Counted from the first letter of the stretch, positions 1 through 5,515 are shown. The stretch: 5,515 bases of DNA from Actinomycetota bacterium (GCA_023379515.1 JAMCQQ010000139.1:1-5515), one strand, 5' to 3'. Notes: generated by a model from the sequence alone, not told the origin. Numbers and translations: made by a program.

Positions 1-496
1 ATATATCGCGCGGAATATCAATTAATACTGGTCCAGGTCTGCCGGTTCTGGCAATATAAAATGCTTCTTTAATTATATGCGGTAATTCTTCTGCTTTTCT
101 AATTAAATAACTATGTTTAACAATTGGGATGGTAATTCCAAAAATATCTGCTTCCTGAAAAGCATCTTTACCCAGTGAAGTTGTTACAACCTGCCCGGTT
201 AAACAAACTATAGGAATAGAATCCATCTGAGCATTAGCAATTCCAGTAACTAAATTAGTTGCACCGGGACCTGAAGTTGCTAAACAAACCCCAACTTTTC
301 CAGTGGCACGGGCATAACCATCAGCAGCGTGTGCGGCACATTGTTCATGCCGCATTAAAATATGTTTAATTTTATTTTGTTTAAAAATAGCATCATAAAT
401 AGCAAGCAAAACTCCACCGGGAATACCAAAAATTATTTCTACACCTTCGTTATAAAGACTTTCTAATAGTGCCTGAGCACCCGTTAATTCTTTCAT
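1..496 (-). CDS. ilvB: Acetolactate synthase large subunit, N-terminal part (3' end outside window)
   Basis: Partial gene: 165 codons are visible from an ATG at 496 and the frame is still open at the left edge; the family is usually about 550-600 residues. The enzyme condenses two pyruvates, or pyruvate and 2-oxobutyrate, with thiamine diphosphate in the first common step of valine, leucine and isoleucine synthesis. What is visible is the ThDP pyrimidine-binding domain. It starts with an [18 protein letters not shown] helix, followed by FGIPGG (residues 23-28), RHEQ with the ThDP-activating glutamate at 51, DGYARATGK (59-67), SGPGATN (75-81), LTGQV (99-103) and GKDAFQE (109-115). The last motif separates AHAS from other ThDP enzymes such as pyruvate oxidase. 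The biosynthetic form is favoured over catabolic AlsS, but the diagnostic C-terminal part is missing. AGGA at 501-504 lies only 4 nt before the ATG, a short but usable ribosome site. A candidate promoter (677-705) and a long repeat leader lie upstream. Confidence 0.93.
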   Translation of the reverse strand, partial: MKELTGAQALLESLYNEGVEIIFGIPGGVLLAIYDAIFKQNKIKHILMRHEQCAAHAADGYARATGKVGVCLATSGPGATNLVTGIANAQMDSIPIVCLTGQVVTTSLGKDAFQEADIFGITIPIVKHSYLIRKAEELPHIIKEAFYIARTGRPGPVLIDIPRDI

Positions 497-530
497 AACA
501 TCCTACTATTTTTGAGATTAGAATTATTAC

Positions 531-660
531 TTAGTTTAGAGCAATTTAGTTTAGAGAACTTAGAGTTATGAGAGTTTGTGAGTCTGTTAGTCGGGAGTCT
601 GAGAGTCTTTTAGTTTGACTTTATGACTTCTTTGACTCTGTGACTCTATGACTCTAAACT
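531..660. repeat. Inverted array of 8-bp GAGTC/GACTC units (imperfect long hairpin)
   Basis: The right half, 617-657, is five tandem units of the form GACTYTRT, four of 8 nt and one of 9, with GACTC at 634, 642 and 650 exactly 8 nt apart. The left half, about 562-616, carries the same unit in the opposite orientation (GAGTC at 580, 595 and 603; AGTC at 589), so the two halves can pair. The outer end is a perfect 9-bp inverted repeat: AGTTTAGAG at 548-556 against CTCTAAACT at 652-660. A second copy of the left arm lies at 533-541 within an 11-nt direct repeat (531-541 and 546-556). Inner pairing includes 580-584 with 634-638, 595-599 with 625-629 and 602-607 with 617-622, leaving a 9-nt loop. 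There is no open frame or other gene in it. Function is unknown; it may be an RNA leader structure, a terminator-like element or a dispersed repeat. Confidence 0.75.
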
Positions 661-676
661 ATCAACTAATATATAA

Positions 677-705
677 ATTCTACCTGTTTAGGTAAAAGTA
701 TGCAA
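677..705 (-). promoter_or_regulatory. Candidate sigma-70 promoter for ilvB with a palindrome in the spacer
   Basis: Read on the minus strand, TTGCAT (705-700, 3/6 to the -35 consensus) is followed after exactly 17 nt by TAGAAT (682-677, 5/6 to the -10 consensus). The predicted start near 670 would give ilvB a leader of about 170 nt containing the inverted repeat array. A perfect 14-bp palindrome, TACCTAAACAGGTA (694-681), fills much of the spacer and touches the -10, where an operator would sit. The -35 is weak and an AT-rich region yields such matches by chance, so this is tentative. Confidence 0.4.
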
Positions 706-706
706 G

Positions 707-731
707 AAAAATTATCAGATGATAAAATTTT
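707..731 (-). terminator. Possible weak AU-rich terminator after the nucleoside transporter gene
   Basis: Just past the transporter stop codon the minus strand can form a stem of TTATC (725-721) with GATAA (716-712) around a 4-nt ATCT loop. It extends by four A-U pairs (728-731 with 711-708) past a 2-nt bulge. The 3' arm ends in five T residues, so the stem and the U tract overlap. There are few G-C pairs, so termination here would be inefficient. Confidence 0.25.
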
Positions 732-733
732 AT

Positions 734-2005
734 TTATGGTCCTATCAAACCTTTTCCAGTATAAAAAATATTTACTATATAACTCATCATAAGTGTTGCT
801 AAGTTAGCCGCAATTAAAGATTTAAAAGCAATTTTTCCAATTGTTTTTTTATGTTCAGGAGCGATAGCAACTAATCCACCCGCAAAAATTGACATTGAAG
901 CAAAATGTGCAAATCCGCAAAGTGCATATGAAGCAACAAATGCAGTTCGTAAATCAATAGTTTTATTTTGTAATAGTATTGCTAAATTTTGATATGAGGT
1001 AACCTCAGTAGCAATAAGTCTTTCGCCTAATAACGAGGCAAATATCGGAGCATCTTTAATAGGAATTCCAGATAAGTAAGCAAAAGGATAAAATAAATAA
1101 GATAACAAGTTAGAAAGTGAAATGGCTTTCCCAAAAGTGTGCAAAGTAATCCACTGTAAAACATCATTACCAAAATATAATAAAGATAGAAATACTAACA
1201 AAATTGCTACAATTCCAGCAACCATTTTCATTCCTTCTTCAGCACCTTTAATTAATGATTCTGTAAGATTGTCATAAGGTTCAGTATAACAATTGGTTGC
1301 CTTACCTAAAGTTTCTGGTTTTTCTTTTTCGGGGACTAACATTTTAGAAATAAGAATTGCCGCTGGTGCTCCTAAAACAGAAGCAGATATTAAATGAGAA
1401 GCAATAGAAGGGAAAACAGGTTTTAAAATAAAAGTATAAAAAGCAAGCACTGAAGAAGCAACAGTTGCCATTCCGGCTGTTAAGACAGTGGTTAGTTCTG
1501 ATTTAGTCATTTTACTTAAGTATGGCTTAACTGCCAGCACTGCTTCTATGCCTACAAAAATATTAGTAACCGCACTTAATATTTCTGCACCACTTACCGG
1601 CATTATTTTTACTAACCACTTGGAAATTTTTTCAATTAAAGTGCTTAAAATTTTTAAATAATATAAAGCAGATAAAACACTGGCAAAAAAAATTATAGAA
1701 GGAAATGCCTGAAATAATAAGATAAATCCTATACTGCCTTTTTCAATTGGTGGTAATGCTAAATTACCAAAAAGAAAATTTGAACTTTTACTGATGGCAT
1801 TTAAAACTTTATCAAAACCTTTATTAACAAAAGAAAAAATATAACTTCCGGCTGGTAAATAAATAAAAATAAAAGCAAAAATAAATTGCAATGTTAAACA
1901 AATAAAAACAATTCTCCAACTGATATGTTTTCGGGATTCAGAAAAAATAAAACAAACTAATATTAAAAAAACAAGCCCACAAATACTTAAAATAATGTTT
2001 ATCAT
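734..2005 (-). CDS. Concentrative nucleoside transporter (CNT/NupC family)
   Basis: Inner-membrane symporter that imports nucleosides with Na+ or H+. With the ATG at 2005 it is 423 residues, close to the 400-420 of bacterial CNTs; an in-frame TTG at 2011 would add two. Positions below count from that TTG. The protein is hydrophobic throughout. An N-terminal CNT domain carries the LQFIFAFIFIYLPAG segment (41-55). A gate-like segment follows (about 100-200) with PVSGAE (138-143), the hairpin NIFVGIEA (150-157), KPYL (162-165) and MATVASSV (181-188). The C-terminal domain has GERLIATEV (329-337, E336) and CGFAHFAS (365-372). Known family ligands are largely kept: the Asn and Val of the Na+ site in NIFVG, the ribose-side Glu (E336) and Ser (S372). 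However, the usual GQTEA reads GIEA and the usual Asn in GFANFSS is His369. Substrate therefore cannot be stated beyond nucleoside-like. No Shine-Dalgarno is visible; an extended -10 lies about 18 nt upstream of the ATG. Confidence 0.9.
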   Translation of the reverse strand: MINIILSICGLVFLILVCFIFSESRKHISWRIVFICLTLQFIFAFIFIYLPAGSYIFSFVNKGFDKVLNAISKSSNFLFGNLALPPIEKGSIGFILLFQAFPSIIFFASVLSALYYLKILSTLIEKISKWLVKIMPVSGAEILSAVTNIFVGIEAVLAVKPYLSKMTKSELTTVLTAGMATVASSVLAFYTFILKPVFPSIASHLISASVLGAPAAILISKMLVPEKEKPETLGKATNCYTEPYDNLTESLIKGAEEGMKMVAGIVAILLVFLSLLYFGNDVLQWITLHTFGKAISLSNLLSYLFYPFAYLSGIPIKDAPIFASLLGERLIATEVTSYQNLAILLQNKTIDLRTAFVASYALCGFAHFASMSIFAGGLVAIAPEHKKTIGKIAFKSLIAANLATLMMSYIVNIFYTGKGLIGP

Positions 2006-2022
2006 AAACAAAAGATATTTTC

Positions 2023-2031
2023 ATTATAACA
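2023..2031 (-). promoter_or_regulatory. Extended -10 promoter element for the nucleoside transporter gene
   Basis: The minus strand reads TGTTATAAT (2031-2023), a perfect TATAAT with the TGn extension that can replace a -35 box. The best -35-like hexamer upstream, TTACAA (2052-2047), is poor and 18 nt away. The predicted transcription start is near 2016, only about 11 nt before the ATG at 2005, so the mRNA would have a very short leader with no Shine-Dalgarno. Confidence 0.55.
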
Positions 2032-2181
2032 TACTTACAATCTTTGTTGTAAATAGTTATAAAAAGTATTAATCACAAATAAATATTTGGAAAAAATATT
2101 ATTAGTAAACATAGAAAAAAATTAGATTGCCATAAATAATATGTAACAAATTAACAAAAGGGAATAGAAAAGTTAAGTCTT

Positions 2182-2210
2182 TTGACAAAAAGTTATTTTC
2201 AATGTAAACT
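2182..2210 (+). promoter_or_regulatory. Sigma-70 promoter for tRNA-Lys (and probably the octaheme cytochrome)
   Basis: A perfect TTGACA (2182-2187) is followed after 17 nt by TAAACT (2205-2210, 4/6 to consensus), directly preceded by TG. The predicted start near 2217 lies 14 nt before the tRNA. It is the strongest-looking promoter in the window. No other promoter or clear terminator lies between the tRNA and the cytochrome gene, so read-through into that gene is likely. Confidence 0.65.
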
Positions 2211-2230
2211 ACTACTTTGTATTTTTAAGT

Positions 2231-2303
2231 GGGCTCGTAGCTCAGCTGGTAGAGCACCGGACTTTTAATCCGGGCGTCGTGGGTTCAACTCCCACCGGGC
2301 TCA
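2231..2303 (+). tRNA. tRNA-Lys (anticodon UUU)
   Basis: A complete 73-nt cloverleaf. The acceptor stem is GGGCTCG (2231-2237) with CGGGCTC (2296-2302), seven pairs including two G-U. The D arm is GCTC/GAGC (2240-2243, 2252-2255) with the AGCTGGTA loop. The anticodon stem is CCGGA/TCCGG (2257-2261, 2269-2273) around loop CTTTTAA, putting anticodon TTT at 2264-2266. A five-base variable region follows, then the T arm GTGGG/CCCAC (2279-2283, 2291-2295) with loop TTCAACT. The discriminator base is A2303. The genome does not encode CCA here (ACA follows the stem), so the end must be added by nucleotidyltransferase. UUU reads AAA and, by wobble, AAG. Confidence 0.97.
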
Positions 2304-2337
2304 CAAATTAGAATTAGAAGATTTAATTATTTATATC

Positions 2338-2343
2338 AGGAGG
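2338..2343 (+). promoter_or_regulatory. Strong ribosome binding site of the octaheme cytochrome gene
   Basis: Perfect AGGAGG, 7 nt before the ATG at 2351. It fixes the start codon and contrasts with the transporter and beta-propeller genes, which show no Shine-Dalgarno. Confidence 0.9.
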
Positions 2344-2350
2344 AAACACT

Positions 2351-3592
2351 ATGAAATTCAAGGTTATAATATTTACTATATTAAGTATATTTTTAATCTG
2401 TAGTGTTTTTGCCAAAGATTGTGTGGATTGTCATAAAAAAATTTCCCCTAACATTATTTCTGATTGGGAGTTAAGCAAACACAGCAAGCAAGACGTCGAT
2501 TGTTCAATATGTCATGGAGATAAACATCAATCTGAAAAAGATGTAAGCAAAGCAAAAATTCCTACACCTGATACTTGTGCTCAATGTCATAGTACTCAAG
2601 TAGAACAATACAAAAGTGGGAAACACTCTATTGCTTGGGCAGCAATGCAGGCAATGCCAACAATTCACTGGCAGCCAATGGTATTAACAAAAGGAAAAAA
2701 AGGTTGCGGTGGTTGTCATAAAATTGGATTAAAAACTGAAGATGAAATAAAGCAATTAAAAAAAGATGATGGTGGATTTGGCACTGCTTCTTGTGATAGT
2801 TGCCATACCCGACATACTTTTTCAGTTAAAGAAGCAAAACAACCTCAAGCTTGCGAAACCTGTCATATGGGATTTGACCACCCTCAATGGGAAATGTATT
2901 CAACTTCTAAGCATGGTGTTCGTTATTTATTAAAGCAAATTAAAATTTTACCCGAAACCGCATCTGCACCAACTTGCCAAACCTGCCATATGTCTGAAGG
3001 CAATCATTCAGTAGGAACTGGTTGGGGATTTTTAGCGGTAAGACTACCAATGCCAGATGACAAACAATGGACAGCAGACAGAGTGCTAATATTACAGGCA
3101 TTGGGAGTTCTTGACCCTGATGGTAATCCAACAGGAAGACTTGATGTTGTTAAAGCTGCCAAAGTTGCTAAATTAACCCAGGAAGAATGGCAGGCAGAAA
3201 GAGATAAAATGATTAAAATTTGCAGTAAATGTCATTCAGAAAATTTTGCAAAAAGTGAATTGGAAAAAGGTGATCAAATGATTAAAGAGGCTGATCGTTT
3301 GATGGCTCAGGCAATTAAAATTATTGCTGATTTGTATAAAGATGGAATAATTGAAAAACCAAATGGTTATGCATATGCCTTTCCTGATTTATTAACATTT
3401 CATGATGCCCCAACTAAAATTGAACAAAAATTATTTGTAATGTTTTTAGAACATAGAATGAGAACTTTTCAGGGAGCATTTCACAATAATCCTGATTATG
3501 CTTTATGGTATGGTTGGAGTGAAATGCAGCAGGATTTAACTGAAATAAAAACTATCTCTGAAGAGTTAAGAAAAAGTAAAAAGGGGAAATAA
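2351..3592 (+). CDS. Secreted octaheme cytochrome c of the hydroxylamine oxidoreductase (HAO) family
   Basis: Multihaem redox enzyme of 413 residues, exported by Sec and active outside the inner membrane. Residues 1-21 are a signal peptide (basic start, hydrophobic core, SVFA cleavage site). Eight CxxCH motifs begin at residues 24, 51, 76, 119, 148, 168, 209 and 291, matching the eight of Nitrosomonas HAO in number and order. Family signatures follow: IPTPDTCAQCH (70-80), GCGGCH for the catalytic fourth haem (118-123), CDSCHTRHTFS (148-158), CHMGFDHPQWEMY (171-183) with the Asp176-His177 pair expected at the active site, SKHG (186-189), and CHSENFAKS (294-302). The C-terminal third (about 300-413) is helical and ends with HNNPDYALWYGWSEMQ (378-393). 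Where N. europaea HAO has the cross-linking tyrosine, this protein aligns to Leu385, and the C-terminal membrane helix of that enzyme is absent. Tyrosine-free relatives are thought to reduce nitrite or hydroxylamine. Family call firm, direction and substrate inferred. It is lysine-rich (about 11%), begins 47 nt after tRNA-Lys, and has no electron-transfer partner gene beside it. Confidence 0.92.
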   Translation: MKFKVIIFTILSIFLICSVFAKDCVDCHKKISPNIISDWELSKHSKQDVDCSICHGDKHQSEKDVSKAKIPTPDTCAQCHSTQVEQYKSGKHSIAWAAMQAMPTIHWQPMVLTKGKKGCGGCHKIGLKTEDEIKQLKKDDGGFGTASCDSCHTRHTFSVKEAKQPQACETCHMGFDHPQWEMYSTSKHGVRYLLKQIKILPETASAPTCQTCHMSEGNHSVGTGWGFLAVRLPMPDDKQWTADRVLILQALGVLDPDGNPTGRLDVVKAAKVAKLTQEEWQAERDKMIKICSKCHSENFAKSELEKGDQMIKEADRLMAQAIKIIADLYKDGIIEKPNGYAYAFPDLLTFHDAPTKIEQKLFVMFLEHRMRTFQGAFHNNPDYALWYGWSEMQQDLTEIKTISEELRKSKKGK

Positions 3593-3609
3593 AAAAATAG
3601 TTCTTATTA

Positions 3610-5412
3610 TTATGGAAGTGTAAATTCAAAAATTTTTCCGATTGCCGAAGGGATAATAACTTTAGAAGAACTTAAGAAAAAAGTAGGGTTGGCAAATACT
3701 GTATCACCAGTGCTAAATGGATAACTGGCTATTGTAGAAGAATTTTGAGCACATCCACCACCGGCAATATCTGTTACTATATAAAAATATCCTGTTTGAG
3801 TAGCAAAATAAACCTTACTATTCAAGGCAACTGGAGTTCCTAAAATAGCACTACCTGCATTATAGTACCAAAGACAGGCACCATCACTTCCTTGAATTCT
3901 ATAAACCTTGCCATTATTGTTTCCTACATAAATTGCACCGGCAAAAGCAGATGGATAAACACCACTACTGAAATTTTGTAATCCACCCGGGTCATTAGCA
4001 CAACCACTACCTACACACCATATCTGGTTTATTCCAGTATCTGTTGCATAAACTTTATTTGTAGTTTCACCATTAAAATATAATCTGGTGGCAGCACCAT
4101 TATATCTGTAAGAAATATTTTTATTCACTCCACCTATATCAGTAGCAAAGGTTGCCGCAATACTTCCATCTGATTTTGTTACTTTGTAAAGTTGTGACGA
4201 AGAGGACGATTTTTTAGTTGCCACATAAATATAATTAGTATCAGATGGAGTTCCTGATGTGCCCACTGTTGGAGTTGCAGTAATTTGTTCAGCACCTCCA
4301 GCATTAGGTAAATTAATAGGATTAGTTGCCCATATAGCACAATTTGTCCCGTCACTATCATTTATACAGTATAAATCTTCTCCTGCCGCAACTATAATTC
4401 TATTGGCACTAGAAATACTAACAATTAAAGGAATGGCAATTATACTTTTATCAGAACCATCACCCAGGCTAACAGGGTTAGTTGCCCACCCGGTATCTGC
4501 TTGTGCTAAACTATAGCCCGTTCCATTATCTTTAAATTTATAAAGTTTACCATCACCGTTTCCAAGATAAACAAAATTACCAAAACTTGTAGGAGTAGCA
4601 GTAGTTACGGCAGCACTTGCACTATCATAGCTCCAATCTAAATTACCATTAGAAGAGTCAATTGCAAATAATTTTCCGCCAGAATCAGAAACAAAATAAT
4701 GCCACTTACCTGCTATCAGTCTTAAACTTCCTGCCGCATTAAATGGCTTTGCATTTGGGGCAGAACCAGCTGCAGGATAATGCCAACTAGTTAAAGTATC
4801 ATAATAAAATGGACCAATAGTTTGAGTGCCACTATTTATTCCTCCGTTATAACTTCTAATGTGTAACCAGGTTGCACCTTGCTCAGTTGAATTAACATTT
4901 ATAGAAGTAGTTGTATAATCACAACTTGCTGACGGACATTTATTATTATTATCTGACCACTTTTTAGCTGAGGCAGTACTCCACTCTGTTTCGTCATAAC
5001 TGGAAGTAGTTTTCCATAAAAATTTATAATACATCAATCCACCAGTATAGAAACTACAGGCAGGAGTTAGACAACCAGCATCATTTCTAAAAGTAAATGG
5101 GTTTGAAGAATATTTAGAATAATTGCTACAGGCACCACCATTGGTACAGGAAGCACTGGGAGCTGGAGCTAACGACATAATTACTCCACTAATTAAAATA
5201 TTACTGGCAGTAGTTACCTTTGAACCACTGGGTTGAGCAGTAGAATCATAAAGCCGATAGTTTCCAACAGTTCGCTTACTGCCTCCACCATCAGAAGTTG
5301 ATTTCTGCATACTGTTGGCAGAAAAACAAAAATCGCTATGATTTAATTGAAAAGCAAATAATATAAATACCCACACAACATATACACTAACTTTACTGCT
5401 ATTTGTTTTCAT
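3610..5412 (-). CDS. Secreted PQQ-like beta-propeller repeat protein
   Basis: 600 residues, function unknown. Residues 1-32 are a Sec signal peptide (Lys near the start, core VYVVWVFILFAF, cleavage near FSA). Residues 41-80 hold a DGGG...NYRLYDSTAQPSG...ISG module, like the N-terminal module seen in many surface proteins of uncultured bacteria (from memory). Residues 126-205 look like an Ig/fibronectin-type beta-sandwich: YYKFLWKT early and WLHIRSYNGG...GPFYYD at the end. From about 230 to the C-terminus I count eight propeller repeats of the pattern VYVGxxxGKLYxIDxxxGxxxW, at about 238, 280, 338, 393, 442, 493, 533 and 584. The mature protein has 12 cysteines, ten in close pairs (89/95, 114/119, 159/164, 349/358, 466/471) plus 513 and 554, suggesting disulfides and an oxidising compartment. 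There is no C-terminal membrane segment or sortase motif. PQQ-type repeats do not by themselves show PQQ binding; a structural or adhesive role is as likely as an enzymatic one. It is convergent with the cytochrome gene, so not in its operon. No Shine-Dalgarno is visible before the ATG. Confidence 0.82.
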   Translation of the reverse strand: MKTNSSKVSVYVVWVFILFAFQLNHSDFCFSANSMQKSTSDGGGSKRTVGNYRLYDSTAQPSGSKVTTASNILISGVIMSLAPAPSASCTNGGACSNYSKYSSNPFTFRNDAGCLTPACSFYTGGLMYYKFLWKTTSSYDETEWSTASAKKWSDNNNKCPSASCDYTTTSINVNSTEQGATWLHIRSYNGGINSGTQTIGPFYYDTLTSWHYPAAGSAPNAKPFNAAGSLRLIAGKWHYFVSDSGGKLFAIDSSNGNLDWSYDSASAAVTTATPTSFGNFVYLGNGDGKLYKFKDNGTGYSLAQADTGWATNPVSLGDGSDKSIIAIPLIVSISSANRIIVAAGEDLYCINDSDGTNCAIWATNPINLPNAGGAEQITATPTVGTSGTPSDTNYIYVATKKSSSSSQLYKVTKSDGSIAATFATDIGGVNKNISYRYNGAATRLYFNGETTNKVYATDTGINQIWCVGSGCANDPGGLQNFSSGVYPSAFAGAIYVGNNNGKVYRIQGSDGACLWYYNAGSAILGTPVALNSKVYFATQTGYFYIVTDIAGGGCAQNSSTIASYPFSTGDTVFANPTFFLSSSKVIIPSAIGKIFEFTLP

Positions 5413-5442
5413 AATATATATTATATTATAATACTAAATAAT

Positions 5443-5448
5443 ATTATA
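5443..5448 (-). promoter_or_regulatory. Possible -10 box for the beta-propeller gene
   Basis: The minus strand reads TATAAT at 5448-5443, preceded by GGGG; the best upstream hexamers are only poor -35 matches. Two further TATAAT copies (5430-5425 and 5425-5420) lie closer to the ATG. In this nearly pure A/T stretch such matches are expected by chance, but the first gives a sensible leader of about 23 nt. Confidence 0.3.
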
Positions 5449-5515
5449 CCCCAATTAATAATAAATTAAACTTGTTATCTTATAACCATTAAAACTAAAT
5501 GAATAATTGAAAAAC

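Larger units (their letters stand above)
2006..2230. other. Divergent intergenic region between transporter and tRNA-Lys
   Basis: About 225 nt of AT-rich sequence without an open frame of note, lying between divergent transcription units. It holds the extended -10 of the transporter near its left end and the -35/-10 pair of the tRNA near its right end. The stretch in between (about 2055-2180) is A-rich and I see no operator-like palindrome or riboswitch in it. Confidence 0.6.

Noticed and set aside
531..660. CRISPR array
   Set aside because: The units are only 8 bp, contiguous, and inverted halfway; there are no spacers.
497..733. T-box or leader-peptide attenuator upstream of ilvB
   Set aside because: No T-box core sequence is present, and the minus strand has no ATG between the candidate transcription start and the ilvB ATG.
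2351..2415. Lipoprotein signal in the cytochrome (Cys17 after FLI)
   Set aside because: Position -1 is Ile rather than Gly, Ala or Ser, and a good type I cleavage site (SVFA) follows.
2940..3131. 63-codon open frame on the minus strand inside the cytochrome gene
   Set aside because: It is antisense to well-conserved haem-7 sequence, has no ribosome site, and its translation resembles no protein.
2351..3592. Pentahaem NrfA nitrite reductase or octahaem tetrathionate reductase
   Set aside because: The eight haem motifs, CHTRH and CHMGxDHPQ signatures and helical tail fit HAO, and there is no CxxCK motif as in NrfA.
4311..4495. Direct repeat encoding WATNP twice in the propeller gene
   Set aside because: It is explained by recurrence of the blade sequence at protein level and is not a separate DNA element.
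4179..4516. Short open frames on both strands inside the beta-propeller gene (4179-4361 minus, 4259-4516 plus)
   Set aside because: They are other-frame shadows of low-complexity propeller repeats, with no ribosome site or recognisable motif.

Overview
The window is AT-rich (about one third G+C by eye) and comes from a bacterium. The markers are tRNA-Lys(UUU), an acetolactate synthase, sigma-70-type promoter boxes and Sec signal peptides. A secreted octaheme cytochrome and a secreted disulfide-rich beta-propeller point to an anaerobic or respiratory-flexible organism with a periplasm, probably an uncultured Gram-negative lineage. Nothing here fixes the phylum.

Layout: (1) Positions 1-496, minus strand, hold the N-terminal 165 residues of the large subunit of acetolactate synthase (ilvB), running off the left edge. 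(2) Positions 497-733 hold no gene. They carry a candidate promoter with a 14-bp palindrome in its spacer, then a long inverted array of 8-bp units that would lie in the ilvB leader. (3) Positions 734-2005, minus strand, encode a concentrative (Na+/H+-coupled) nucleoside transporter of the NupC/CNT family, with unusual residues in the nucleoside site. (4) Positions 2006-2230 are a divergent promoter region. An extended -10 lies almost on top of the transporter start, and a perfect -35 box with a fair -10 precedes a tRNA gene. (5) Positions 2231-2303, plus strand, are tRNA-Lys(UUU). (6) Positions 2351-3592, plus strand, only 47 nt after the tRNA and behind a perfect AGGAGG, encode an octaheme cytochrome c of the hydroxylamine oxidoreductase (HAO) family. 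(7) Positions 3610-5412, minus strand and convergent with the cytochrome gene across 17 nt, encode a 600-residue secreted protein. It has an N-terminal NYRL/QPS-type module, a beta-sandwich-like region and about eight PQQ-like beta-propeller repeats. (8) Positions 5413-5515 are almost pure A/T with a possible -10.

The genes do not form one pathway. ilvB belongs to branched-chain amino acid synthesis and the transporter to nucleoside salvage. The cytochrome is the most informative gene. It keeps all eight haem motifs of HAO, but by my alignment lacks the tyrosine that cross-links the catalytic P460 haem in oxidative HAO. This suggests a reductive role on nitrite, hydroxylamine or a similar N-oxide. 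It appears to be an orphan, with no electron-transfer partner beside it, and is possibly co-transcribed with the tRNA.
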